DNA of 64,000 nucleotides from Jejuia sp040720935 (GTDB lineage: Bacteria; Bacteroidota; Bacteroidia; Flavobacteriales; Flavobacteriaceae). Under the pieces are notes generated by a model, which saw only the letters and a list, made by a program, of their open reading frames with translations, did not search any database and was not told the DNA's origin. Below are positions 32,938-41,733 of the stretch, piece by piece; position 1 is the stretch's first letter; every line of letters begins with the position of its first letter. The stretch covers positions 1 through 64,000 of the forward strand of contig NZ_JBFDAE010000005.1 in assembly GCF_040720935.1 (NCBI RefSeq), read 5' to 3'. The translations under genes were made by a program, and so were the position numbers.

Positions 32938-33567
32938 TTAAAGAAAGGGCTTATTTAAACCTGCCCAGATGGAGAGTGACGTAGGTTTATTGTCTAAATC
33001 TAACTTTGCAACTATATTGCTTCGGTGTTTATCAACTGTTCTCGGAGAAATAGATAGTTCTTGCGCAATTTCTTGAGATGTTTTGTTATCGGCAATAAGC
33101 TTCACAATTTTTAATTCAGATTTTGTAAGGAACTCAAGTTTTTTTGGTTTTTTGTTCTGGTTATGATTTAAATATTCTGCAATTTCCTCACTAAAATAAG
33201 GTGTATTGTTCTCAACATGTGCTATACAGGTTTCAATTTCCTCGATAGCAAATTCTTTTAAAATATAGCCATAAACCCCATATTCTAAAGCTTTGTCATA
33301 AAGGTCTTCCTCTTTGTCAAACGTAATTAAAATAACTTTTGTGGGTAAATTGTTTTTTTGTACTTCTCCTGCAATTTCTAAACCTGTCTTATAAGGCATC
33401 CTTATATCAAGTATGGCAATTTTGGGTTTAAGCTTGACTATAAGATTATAAGCTGCTTTTCCGTCTTCAGCACTTCCTAAAATGTTATAGCCTTTTGAAG
33501 TCAGGAAGTCGGTTAAACCTCTGAGCATTAGCGGATGATCATCAGCTATTACTATAGATGTATGCAT
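32938..33567 (-). CDS. NarL/FixJ-type response regulator
   Basis: 209 aa. Receiver domain (1-120: IVIADDHPLMLRGL, phospho-Asp in KIAILDIRMPYKTG, Lys in GYILKEF) and a LuxR-type HTH (LTKSELKIVKLIADNKTSQEIAQELSISPRTVDKHRSNIVAKL). No histidine kinase gene is near, so it is an orphan here. It is the last gene of a minus-strand run with an aspartic protease and a CHAT protease (54-bp gap to the former) and abuts two palindromes it could bind. Confidence 0.92.
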   Translation of the reverse strand: MHTSIVIADDHPLMLRGLTDFLTSKGYNILGSAEDGKAAYNLIVKLKPKIAILDIRMPYKTGLEIAGEVQKNNLPTKVILITFDKEEDLYDKALEYGVYGYILKEFAIEEIETCIAHVENNTPYFSEEIAEYLNHNQNKKPKKLEFLTKSELKIVKLIADNKTSQEIAQELSISPRTVDKHRSNIVAKLDLDNKPTSLSIWAGLNKPFL

Positions 33568-33620
33568 TAGACTTAGGGATATTTAACTATTAATCGATTT
33601 TTTTGTAATCTTTTGAGAGC

Positions 33621-34064
33621 TTACAATTTTAAATATAGATATTTTTTTCCGTAATCAATTACGGCTTTCCCTTTTTTTAAAATATCTGCACCAATAATTC
33701 CATCAACAGGTGTGGAGTTATGATTTACCAAAGCAGTATTTACGTGAATCAAATTGAATAAAACCAGAACAACCTTATCATGCTTCCATTTGCCTATTTT
33801 CACTTTATTTTTTTTAGACATTTTAGTTGCCATGTCTGTAGCACCTGCGCCAGCAGCTAGAATTTTAGAATCTTTAACCTTAAGATTGAATGTTTCAATA
33901 GCTTCAAAGCCTACGCAAGAACTTGATGCGCCTGTATCTAAAATAAAATTACCTTTTACACCATTAATTGTGGCTTTAATTTCAAAATGATTGGTTTTCG
34001 TCAACTTCAACTTAATTTTGGTGTACTCTTTTTCAAGAAGGAATTCTTGCAGTGTCTTTTCCAT
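33621..34064 (-). CDS. Retropepsin-like aspartic protease
   Basis: 147 aa. Active-site motif FILDTGASSSCVG near residue 40, flap-like middle segment, and the second conserved part GIIGADILKKGKAVIDYGKKYLYL. A single copy of the domain means it would act as a dimer, like retroviral proteases. No signal peptide, so cytoplasmic as far as can be seen. It overlaps the CHAT gene by 32 bp, which implies coupling of translation and a shared role. Confidence 0.85.
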   Translation of the reverse strand: MEKTLQEFLLEKEYTKIKLKLTKTNHFEIKATINGVKGNFILDTGASSSCVGFEAIETFNLKVKDSKILAAGAGATDMATKMSKKNKVKIGKWKHDKVVLVLFNLIHVNTALVNHNSTPVDGIIGADILKKGKAVIDYGKKYLYLKL

Positions 34065-36693
34065 TACGCTTTTTATATTTCAAAAGTAAAAATACTAGAA
34101 TCAAAATAAATGCGATTCCAATACATGTATAATAAATTGATTTGGATGTATTTGGTGGAGTTAATTTGCCATAATAAACAAACGCACCCCAATAATAGGG
34201 CGATTTCTTAGCATTGTTAATAGCGTCATTTTGTAAATAATCCAATTTCGATTTTTGGTTTGAATATGAAGCCGATGTTGAACTGCTAAGGTTTTCATAA
34301 AACGATTGCATCATCTGTGAGGTTGATAAATCGTTTATTTGCCATAATGAAAACAGCAGGTTTTTTACTCCAGCATATTGAAACCCTCGCGCAATACTCA
34401 TAGCACCTTCGCCTTTATAAAGTTTGCCTATGCCGGTTTCGCATGCGCTTAAAACAACTAAACTGGCGTTTAAATCAAGGCTGTTAAGTGCATTCAAATA
34501 TAAAGTGTCATCATAAAAATCGATATTAGCTGGTGTTATAAAATCCCCGCTACTGGCATGTGTGGATAAGTGTAAAATACTGTAATCAGTGGCGTTTTCT
34601 AAAAAATTAATTTTAGTTGCCTTTTCATGCATTAACAGTTGAGCATCTGTTTCGTTTTTTATGGCGGAAGCTTCTTTGACCGAATATGTAAGTTGCTTCT
34701 CCGTGGCTTCAAAAACTGGAAATACGCCTAAAAGCTTGTCGTTTTTAATTGGTTGATGTTCCGTGATATAGAATGAAATATTAGAACTGTAAACTATATT
34801 TTGTTGTTGAACCACAAATGGCATTTTAGAAAACGCCATCGCGTTGGTTTCAGAAGTTAAAAGGGTTTCAAAAGGGATGAAATTCAATAATCCGTCAGGG
34901 ATTATAATAGCATTTTTATATGCTGAAATACGATCAAGTTTCAAAAATTTATAAAGTTGAAATGCTTTTGTTGTAAATGCATTGATATCGTTATTTATAA
35001 TGGAAGCCGTATCAAAAAGATGAATAAAATCTGTGATTTGCTGTTTCGTTTCAGAAGTTATTTCGACGGGATGCATTGAGATATTTTCATTTGAAACAAT
35101 AAATTGATAGATTGTGTTTTTACCATAGAAATATTCCACTAAAACAGCTTCATTTTGCAACAGTTTCTCCTGTAAACCTTCTAAAGAAAAATTAGTGCTA
35201 TCTTCAGAATATTTTGATAAAATAGCTCTTTTTAATGCTTTTAACTGAAGACTGATAGTACTTAGGTTTTTGCTTAACTGATTGATCGTTGGAGGATTAT
35301 TGTCGTTTAATTGCTCTTTAACAAGCAAATTTGTAATGCGTTCCTGTTCTTTTAAAAGATTGAATTCTTTAATTAATAAGCTGTCTTTTGGGAATTTTTG
35401 AAGGCGTAACTTTTTTTGAAACATTTCTGTTAAACTCGATGCTTTATTGTTTTCAGAATATTGAAGTGCTTTAAATAGGAGCGACTTTTCGTTAGTCTTT
35501 TGGTAAGCTCGATATAAAATATCGATGCATTTTTCACTTCTAATTCTATTATTGGTTTCATTTAGAATTTTAGTTTCTTGTGATGTCCAACTATCCTTCA
35601 ATAAATCAGAGACATAAAAACTTAGGTTGTAGCTTTCTAAGGCAATTTCAGGATTTTGCTGAATGAAGGCATATACATCGAAAATATCAATAAATGTATT
35701 TTCGGCATATAAATCGGTTTTTTTAGGTAATGAAGAGCTGGTAACATTTGGAATTAAAACTTTAATAGCAGCATCTAGGTTTTGAGTTGCTTTTTTTTTG
35801 TCGTTTAATAAAACATATAGTTGCGCTTCCTCTACATGTAGTTTTGCCAAATCCCGTTTTTGTAATTTTTCATCTGATAATCTCGTCGTCTTAACGTTCT
35901 GAAATTCCAAAAGAGCAGTTTTATAGTCGCCTTTTTTAAGAGCGATTTTATAATTTATCTCATTGTTGGATGCATTAGTAATAGTTGTTATATCGCCTAA
36001 AGCAATTTGGCCATCAACATTTAAAGCAATCAGTTTTTGTTTTTGACTTGGATTTATGTCCGGATGATTTATATAATCTGAAGTGAGTTTAATCACCGTT
36101 TCATGTTTTCCAATAGTTTGATAAAGTTGCGCTAGATTGATAGCGCCAGTAACTTCTTGTTTATAGTTTTTATTTTTTTCTGCTAAAAACGTATAGTGTT
36201 TTATGGTGCTTTCGGCATTGGTGTAATCGCCCGTTTTGGTATATAGATTGCCTAAAGGAATTAAACAATTCTCAATGACGTCAAAATCTGATAATTTTGA
36301 AAGTTCATGTGTGTTAAAACGTTTTAAAGCATCTTCATAAGTTTCAATAGCTTGTTTTAGTTGTGAATTTTGGTCTAAATAATGCCCTTTGTGACATTGT
36401 AGAAACACCAAAGCTAATTGCTCGTCTTTAGTTTTTGCTAGTTTTTTAAAGCTTACCTCCTGTTGGTTTAAAACTTGAAGTGCTATTGTATTTGGGTTTG
36501 CAATAAACGTTTCAGCGGCTACATAAATGGTTTCTTCTAGATTTTGGGAAAAACTTAATGACGAAATAAGAAAAACAAAAAGACACAATTTTTTAACGAA
36601 TAGTTTCAGACCTGTCAGTCCCGAAACTTCGGGATGAAAACCTGACAGGTCTTTTGCAGATACGAGAGTAATTTGCCCACTAAAGTTTAGCAT
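34033..36693 (-). CDS. Membrane-anchored TPR-CHAT protease
   Basis: 886 aa from the ATG that overlaps the upstream stop (TGATG). N-terminal hydrophobic signal (KKLCLFVFLISSLSFSQ, about 32-48), TPR repeats (about 60-400), a linker and the caspase-like CHAT domain with catalytic His712 (HLSTHASSGDF) and Cys751 (LSACETG), then a TM helix near 852-872 and a short cytoplasmic tail. The protease is thus predicted in the periplasm. A palindromic repeat at 36608-36652 encodes residues of the N-terminal extension. CHAT proteases cleave partner proteins in several bacterial signalling and death systems. Confidence 0.88.
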   Translation of the reverse strand: MLNFSGQITLVSAKDLSGFHPEVSGLTGLKLFVKKLCLFVFLISSLSFSQNLEETIYVAAETFIANPNTIALQVLNQQEVSFKKLAKTKDEQLALVFLQCHKGHYLDQNSQLKQAIETYEDALKRFNTHELSKLSDFDVIENCLIPLGNLYTKTGDYTNAESTIKHYTFLAEKNKNYKQEVTGAINLAQLYQTIGKHETVIKLTSDYINHPDINPSQKQKLIALNVDGQIALGDITTITNASNNEINYKIALKKGDYKTALLEFQNVKTTRLSDEKLQKRDLAKLHVEEAQLYVLLNDKKKATQNLDAAIKVLIPNVTSSSLPKKTDLYAENTFIDIFDVYAFIQQNPEIALESYNLSFYVSDLLKDSWTSQETKILNETNNRIRSEKCIDILYRAYQKTNEKSLLFKALQYSENNKASSLTEMFQKKLRLQKFPKDSLLIKEFNLLKEQERITNLLVKEQLNDNNPPTINQLSKNLSTISLQLKALKRAILSKYSEDSTNFSLEGLQEKLLQNEAVLVEYFYGKNTIYQFIVSNENISMHPVEITSETKQQITDFIHLFDTASIINNDINAFTTKAFQLYKFLKLDRISAYKNAIIIPDGLLNFIPFETLLTSETNAMAFSKMPFVVQQQNIVYSSNISFYITEHQPIKNDKLLGVFPVFEATEKQLTYSVKEASAIKNETDAQLLMHEKATKINFLENATDYSILHLSTHASSGDFITPANIDFYDDTLYLNALNSLDLNASLVVLSACETGIGKLYKGEGAMSIARGFQYAGVKNLLFSLWQINDLSTSQMMQSFYENLSSSTSASYSNQKSKLDYLQNDAINNAKKSPYYWGAFVYYGKLTPPNTSKSIYYTCIGIAFILILVFLLLKYKKRNGKDTARIPS
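36608..36652. repeat. Nested palindrome inside the CHAT gene 5' end
   Basis: AGACCTGTCAG...CTGACAGGTCT encloses TCCCGAA-ACT-TTCGGGA. It is a member of the dispersed repeat family and is translated in frame as part of the region before the signal helix (KDLSGFHPEVSGLTGLK). Confidence 0.8.
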
Positions 36694-38642
36694 CAAAATT
36701 TCCATATGGCATACAATTGCCAATAATTAAAATCATCTTCAAAATTCATAATGTAGCGCGCGCCTAAACTTGGCCCAATTCTTGCGAAACCAGCCGTGGC
36801 TTCAAATAATAAACCGGTTCTTAAATTTGTAAACGACTCTGTTTGGCTATTGGTTTCTTCATTGGTATTAATAACAGGAGCTCCAGGTTGAACGCCTTCA
36901 AATTGCTCAATCATCACAGCATTGTTGCTTTTTTGACTCACTGAAATAGTGTTTTGTAAACCAGCTCCAAGACCAATATAATTATTAACGTTATAACGCA
37001 ATAACACGGGAATATCCCAATCTATATTTTCAAAGGACGTGTTTGTAGTGGTACGTTGCCTAAATCGAAAGCCCTGTGGCCCATCAACTAGTTCTTCAAC
37101 AACTTGGGTATCGGCATCATAATTATGAAAATTGTTCATCAGTTCTATTTGCCAATACCAGCGATAGGATTTATAAGGCGATAGTGTTGCTCCAATAAAA
37201 TAGCTTTCAGAATTTTTTAAATCTGAAAACGAATTATAGCCCACTTTTGCACCTATGGATATTCCGGGCAAAAATCGCGTGGTAGAGTAATTGGTGATAA
37301 TAGGGTCGTTTTTATCAAAAATTATAGCGGTTCTACTTTTGGTCTTTTTCTTATGAAAATCCTTGGCGAATTTGATCTTGTATTTTACGAAACCTTTAGT
37401 GGAATCATATTCTTTTACGTTTTTTTGTTCGCTTCCCGGGAGATAAATATTTTTAAATGTGAAAATAGCTTGAGTATCTGTAAATGTGGTGTCCAGACAA
37501 CTGTAAATTACTTCGCGTTTCGGACAGATGTCGCATTTGGGATACATGTCGGTCACCTCTAAAGTAGATTTATCCAGCATTTCTGGAATATCGGTTTCCA
37601 AACGAATGGTGCTTGCTGGTCCTTCGCCATTATTTTGGAATTTAATCTTGTATTTTAAGGTTTTAAAACGCACAAACCTGTAATTCATAAAGGTTCCGTT
37701 TGAAGACATTTTGTTGGGATCGTGCGAGGTTACAATTTCCATTTCCATGTCTTTTACTTTGTGGTTGTCATAGTTGGCATCAGGAATATAAATACCTCTC
37801 ACCGATATTATGGCGCTCGTATCTTTTACCATTTCTGGTGTGGTTTTTAAACTGAAAAAGATATTGCGTTCTTCTTTTGGTTGCAAATCATCAAATTCCA
37901 GAACGCTCCAGTTTTTATAAATAGCTTTAGATTCTGCAATGGTTTCAACTAGGTTCATTCTTTCTGTAGAATCTTGTAATGCTTGACTGCTATTAATAAT
38001 TTCATTATTTATTGATGCCAAGTATGTGTTTTCATCTTCAATATGATGCGTATAAGCAAACCCAGTTTCAGAGTTGTTTTTTTCATTATGATGTGTCCTT
38101 ATCTCTAAAACCTCAAAATTATTCGCCTTGTATTTTTGTTCATTGTAAAACAAATACAGCTTTCCGTTAGTTTCATAATCCTTGATGTTTTTATAGCTAA
38201 CTATGGTTACCATTTCTTGATCTGGAACAGGTTCTCTATTGCGTTTCAAAATAAAATCTTCGTCCATTGAAGCAACATCTTGATACTCTGAAGTTACATT
38301 AGAAATCGCCACTTTTTTGGGTCTGGTAGTTGGAGGTTTTCCCGTATCATAATTATTTGTTGCCCATAGTTTCACTTCATACTCGCCTTTTTTCTTATAG
38401 GTGTGTTTTGGTTTTTCTGCTGTGCTATAATTGCCGTCTCCAAATTCCCAGTAATGGGTATAAAAAGCTTTTGGCGCTCCTGCAATTTGATTTAAGGCAG
38501 GTGTTTCTGGAGTGAAAAGAACTTCATTTCCGTTAACAACATCTTTTATCGTTGCCGTTCGTGTAAGTGTATCGTTCGCTATTTGCGCTTGACTAAAACT
38601 GCAAATGCTAATAAGGAAAAAGTAGATTAACCATTTATTCAT
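36693..38642 (-). CDS. PKD-domain protein with C-terminal outer-membrane barrel
   Basis: 649 aa. Signal peptide (ends SFSQA), a PKD domain at about 45-105 (THYWEFGDGNYSTAEKPKHTYKKKGEYEVKLWATN), a long beta-rich middle with a DUF11-like part (YKIKFQNNGEGPASTIRLETDIP... CPKREVIYSC), and a C-terminal region of barrel strands (GISIGAKVGYNSF... FARIGPSLGARYIMNF... WQLYAIWKF) with a terminal Phe. Probably an outer-membrane protein with a domain that senses or binds ligands. First gene of the CHAT operon; its stop overlaps the CHAT start. Confidence 0.75.
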   Translation of the reverse strand: MNKWLIYFFLISICSFSQAQIANDTLTRTATIKDVVNGNEVLFTPETPALNQIAGAPKAFYTHYWEFGDGNYSTAEKPKHTYKKKGEYEVKLWATNNYDTGKPPTTRPKKVAISNVTSEYQDVASMDEDFILKRNREPVPDQEMVTIVSYKNIKDYETNGKLYLFYNEQKYKANNFEVLEIRTHHNEKNNSETGFAYTHHIEDENTYLASINNEIINSSQALQDSTERMNLVETIAESKAIYKNWSVLEFDDLQPKEERNIFFSLKTTPEMVKDTSAIISVRGIYIPDANYDNHKVKDMEMEIVTSHDPNKMSSNGTFMNYRFVRFKTLKYKIKFQNNGEGPASTIRLETDIPEMLDKSTLEVTDMYPKCDICPKREVIYSCLDTTFTDTQAIFTFKNIYLPGSEQKNVKEYDSTKGFVKYKIKFAKDFHKKKTKSRTAIIFDKNDPIITNYSTTRFLPGISIGAKVGYNSFSDLKNSESYFIGATLSPYKSYRWYWQIELMNNFHNYDADTQVVEELVDGPQGFRFRQRTTTNTSFENIDWDIPVLLRYNVNNYIGLGAGLQNTISVSQKSNNAVMIEQFEGVQPGAPVINTNEETNSQTESFTNLRTGLLFEATAGFARIGPSLGARYIMNFEDDFNYWQLYAIWKF

Positions 38643-38782
38643 GATGATAAGGGTTTTTAATAGTGGTTTTGTATATCATTAATTGGGGTGATTAAGTAAA
38701 TAAAAACCAAATGAAAATCCGCGAGTCCTAAAACATCCGAATTCGAAAGGCAGACAAGAACTAGTAATTAATGATACTTTAG

Positions 38783-39214
38783 TTAGCTTTCGTTGCTTTC
38801 TTTCAATTTTAAGAAATTTAGCGGCGTCATAACTGCTATTTTTGAGTTTCTGTAATCTTTTATATTTCGTGTGATTATAGCATCTAAATTTTTAATTGTT
38901 AGTGCCGAAGAATACTGAATAGAATCTTCAAAATCTTTAAAATCGTTTTTAAGTGCTTGAATGACTTCTTTCTTTGTTGTTCCTATGATTTCAGTCATTT
39001 CGGCTAAGGATTCTATGACTTCAAGAGTTTTCTTATGCCCTAAATATTTTCTGACGATATAATATATATTGTTAATGCTCAATGCTGATATATACAATGC
39101 AATATCTCCTTTTTCACTCAATTCAAAAAGTTCACTTGCTGAATTTACATGAGGTTCTCTATCGGTAAAGAAGTCAATAACTACATCAGAATCTACAAAC
39201 AGTTTAAACACCAT
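38783..39214 (-). CDS. PIN-domain toxin (VapC-like)
   Basis: 143 aa. Acidic PIN residues visible: LFVDSDVVIDFF at the start, FKDFEDSIQYSSA in the middle and AIITRNIKDYRNSKIAVMTPLNFL at the end. PIN toxins cut RNA. It overlaps the upstream antitoxin gene by 11 bp. Confidence 0.87.
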   Translation of the reverse strand: MVFKLFVDSDVVIDFFTDREPHVNSASELFELSEKGDIALYISALSINNIYYIVRKYLGHKKTLEVIESLAEMTEIIGTTKKEVIQALKNDFKDFEDSIQYSSALTIKNLDAIITRNIKDYRNSKIAVMTPLNFLKLKESNES

Positions 39215-39458
39215 ATTTTTTTGATAATTCTTCGGTTAACGTTTTTTTATAGTCGAAGTCTTTTTCGATTTTGATGATACCTCTTAGCTTTCTTACTTTC
39301 GGGGAAAGTTGTTTTTCCTTAATTTTTCTTCTATTTACAGTTACTAACTTAAAGTAGTTTTCAACCATTTCAGAAAGACTTTGTCCTTTCTCTTTTGCAT
39401 ACTCTTTGGCAATTTCAATAACTTCTTTTTCTATTGTTAATGTCAATTTGGTATTCAT
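39204..39458 (-). CDS. DUF6364-type antitoxin
   Basis: 84 aa. Ribbon-helix-helix-like start TKLTLTIEKEVIEIAKEYAKEKGQSLSEMVENYF and a Lys-rich C-terminal tail (KLRGIIKIEKDFDYKKTLTEELSKKYG) likely to wrap the toxin. Typical partner of PIN toxins in Bacteroidota. Confidence 0.85.
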   Translation of the reverse strand: MNTKLTLTIEKEVIEIAKEYAKEKGQSLSEMVENYFKLVTVNRRKIKEKQLSPKVRKLRGIIKIEKDFDYKKTLTEELSKKYGV

Positions 39459-39582
39459 TGTTATTTTTTTTCAAATATACGTGTTTGTTTTTATTTTAGC
39501 AACACGTGTCTTTAGTGGTGGATAGCTCTAATATATGTAAAAGTGAGAACTTCAATATTTAAAATGAATTCAGTTTAAATAA

Positions 39583-39678
39583 TTAATAACTGGAATTTGA
39601 TATAATCAATAGGATGTTGGCACTAATAACTAAAACTATCAGCACAACAAGTAATATGATATATAGCCTTTTCTTCAT
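39583..39678 (-). CDS. Small single-TM protein (31 aa), ECF-promoter target
   Basis: ATG at 39678, TAA at 39583. Positively charged start MKKRLY followed by one hydrophobic helix to the C-terminus. It begins 21 bp downstream of an exact GGGTAAC-N17-GATATAA element, which makes the frame more credible. Similar in size and build to the 33-aa protein at 32530-32631. Confidence 0.6.
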   Translation of the reverse strand: MKKRLYIILLVVLIVLVISANILLIISNSSY

Positions 39679-39698
39679 TATGAATGCATCTTATATCT

Positions 39699-39729
39699 TT
39701 ATATCAACAGATGTTCTATTTTGTTACCC
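39699..39729 (-). promoter_or_regulatory. ECF-type promoter A
   Basis: Minus strand GGGTAAC (39723-39729), 17 bp, GATATAA (39699-39705). Identical boxes and spacing at 40842-40872 and 41486-41516. The AAC-type -35 is what ECF sigma factors prefer. Confidence 0.75.
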
Positions 39730-39752
39730 GTTTGAATGAGTTGAATAAAAAA

Positions 39753-39780
39753 AACCAGAAACTTTGGGAGGTTTCTGGCT
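39753..39780 (-). terminator. Terminator of the 322-aa lipoprotein gene
   Basis: CCAGAAAC/GTTTCTGG hairpin with TTTTTTTT on the minus strand. Confidence 0.8.
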
Positions 39781-39842
39781 TTAAATAAGTAGGTTAAAAA
39801 TGGGGCAAAACCATTTTAAGTAGGTACTACATTAGTAGATGT

Positions 39843-40811
39843 TTAAGGTAATGCGTTAATAATCGCAGTTAATTGTGCTTCTGTAGCAATAGCTGTTTCT
39901 TCGTCGGTAAACGTGATAATTCCGTCTTCAACAATAGTTACTGCTTGTATGGCGTATTTCCAGTTGTCATTTTCTTCTGTTGCAAAAATAATATGACATT
40001 CCAATCCAACAGGGATCTGTCCGTAATGTTCGCTGAACAAACCAGTTCCCGCATCATATGTATCCAAGTTTGCTAATCCTGTTTCTTCACCATCATATGA
40101 AATAAAAACCGAACTATTTGTGTTATCATACCCAGTAGGTACTGCAACAAGAATCGTTGTTTTTGGTCTTGGGTCGTTATAAAAACGATCTACATTAGAC
40201 CATCCGAAAGATTGAAAAAATCCATAATATTGGTTGCCCTCGGCAAACACACCACCTTGTCCAGTATTATCTTCTTCCTCGTCCCATGTTAAGTTGCCAT
40301 TGGCATCTATTCTACCTTCCCAAAGTGTCATTTCGGTATCAGGACCTCCAGTTAAATCCGTTGGGATAGACATTTGAAATCCACATGTAGTTTCTAAAAT
40401 TGCACCATTTTGAGTCGCGTTTACAAAAAACTCGCCACCTGAAATTAAAAGTGCTTTATCGCCATTTGGCAAAGTTCCCATGGTGGGTTTGTTGGTGGTA
40501 AGCATGTTTCCTTTTTCAAAAAGTTCCACAAATTCTAAATTAACTTGCCCAGTTACAGGGCTTCCGTTTAGTGTTAAACATGCGCCATTGATGTAAATTT
40601 CCACACCTTTATCAGATGTTAAATTGATGTTCCCGTCGTCTGCATTAAACTGAAAAGTTTGTGTTAAACCCTCTAAGGCTGCTTCTTTTAAGTTGTTAAA
40701 ATCTTCTGCCGAAGCACGTATTATAATGTCGTTGTCATCTGATGTTTCACAGCTTGTAAATAAAATTACGGTCATTAATAATGTTCCAAAAATGTGTTTT
40801 AAATTTTTCAT
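39843..40811 (-). CDS. Lipoprotein controlled by an ECF-type promoter
   Basis: 322 aa. Lipoprotein signal VILFTSC, then beta-rich domains (FNADDGNINLTSDKGVEIYINGACL, VNLEFVELFEKGNMLTTNKPTMG, GGEFFVNATQNGAIL). Two cysteines (ACL and TTC) may form a disulfide. No family recognised. Promoter B lies 30 bp before the ATG. Confidence 0.75.
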   Translation of the reverse strand: MKNLKHIFGTLLMTVILFTSCETSDDNDIIIRASAEDFNNLKEAALEGLTQTFQFNADDGNINLTSDKGVEIYINGACLTLNGSPVTGQVNLEFVELFEKGNMLTTNKPTMGTLPNGDKALLISGGEFFVNATQNGAILETTCGFQMSIPTDLTGGPDTEMTLWEGRIDANGNLTWDEEEDNTGQGGVFAEGNQYYGFFQSFGWSNVDRFYNDPRPKTTILVAVPTGYDNTNSSVFISYDGEETGLANLDTYDAGTGLFSEHYGQIPVGLECHIIFATEENDNWKYAIQAVTIVEDGIITFTDEETAIATEAQLTAIINALP

Positions 40812-40841
40812 GATAATTGGGTTTTAAATTGTTATTCAAGT

Positions 40842-40872
40842 TTATATCAATAGGGCAATCATTTTGTTACCC
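40842..40872 (-). promoter_or_regulatory. ECF-type promoter B
   Basis: GGGTAAC-N17-GATATAA on the minus strand, in front of the 322-aa lipoprotein gene. Confidence 0.75.
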
Positions 40873-40937
40873 TGTTTTTGTAATTTTTTAGTGAAACTAG
40901 ATTTTGAGAAGTCTGAAAGACACACTCAAAATCTAGA

Positions 40938-40967
40938 GTTGAACTAATCCCGCTTTTTCAGCGGGAT
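40938..40967. repeat. Palindromic repeat after the 145-aa gene
   Basis: GTTGAACTAATCCCG (identical to 14446-14460) followed by GC-TTTTTCA-GCGGGAT. Located 17 bp after the gene end. Confidence 0.7.
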
Positions 40968-40983
40968 CTCATTCTTATAGTTT

Positions 40984-41421
40984 TTACTGTTGAGGTTGAC
41001 TGATAATCATTTTAGATACAATAGCGTCTCCAGAAGCTACTAATTGTATCATTTTATGTGCATAATCTTCAGTTGATGAATAGCCTTTTGCTGTTCCTGT
41101 TGCAGTTTCAACTTCCCAGAAATAATTTCTTTTGGTATTAATTTCAGATTTTAAGACGAAGAAGCTTTTAATTTCTGTTCCTGTTACAACTTCATTAGAA
41201 CTTGATAATGCTATCATTTTTTTCGCCTGTTCTAAAGACAATGATGTACCTGCATAAGTGCCTTTGGTAGTTTCAACTTTCCACTCAAAAACTTGAGCGA
41301 TGTTGTTTTTTGTAATTTCTACAGCTTCAATTGAAGTGTTAGTGGTCGTGTTTTCACTTGTAGCATTCATATTTAAAATTGATAATACTACGGTTCCGAT
41401 AATTAAAATTGATTTTCTCAT
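40984..41421 (-). CDS. Secreted protein with two internal repeats, ECF target
   Basis: 145 aa. Signal peptide about 1-21. Two copies of one motif: FEWKVETTKGTYAGTSLSLEQAKKMI near 45 and FWEVETATGTAKGYSSTEDYAHKMI near 100, each followed by a hydrophobic strand and VV. No family recognised. Its promoter C has the shared ECF-type boxes 64 bp before the ATG. Confidence 0.75.
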   Translation of the reverse strand: MRKSILIIGTVVLSILNMNATSENTTTNTSIEAVEITKNNIAQVFEWKVETTKGTYAGTSLSLEQAKKMIALSSSNEVVTGTEIKSFFVLKSEINTKRNYFWEVETATGTAKGYSSTEDYAHKMIQLVASGDAIVSKMIISQPQQ

Positions 41422-41485
41422 AATTTCTAAATTTTTATAGATTAATTAAATGTTGTTTAGCCTTTAATTTTTGACTGTTACACCC

Positions 41486-41516
41486 TTATATCAAAACCAT
41501 TTAAAAATTGTTACCC
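41486..41516 (-). promoter_or_regulatory. ECF-type promoter C
   Basis: GGGTAAC-N17-GATATAA on the minus strand before the 145-aa secreted protein. The rest of the 41422-41733 interval holds only a small palindrome, ATTCCCGTGAAAACGGGAAT (41588-41607). Confidence 0.75.
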
Positions 41517-41733
41517 TTTTTTTTTTGAAAGTTTTTTTACTCGAAAAGAATTTCCTAGGCGTAGTCTAGGGTTTCCGTTGATTTGTCATTCCCGTGAAAA
41601 CGGGAATCTAAATACAGAATTTCGTTTTTTACCACTTTAAGACTTGGTAAAATCCACCAAAAGCTTAATATAAAAGAGGTAAGATTAACTTGTTTCAAGA
41701 AATTCTTTATTTTAGTAGCAAATACAAGGGTTA

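Noticed and set aside
36694..36723. Upstream TTG start for the CHAT gene
   Set aside because: The ATG at 36693 overlaps the preceding stop in the common TGATG arrangement; the TTG adds only residues from the neighbour's coding region.
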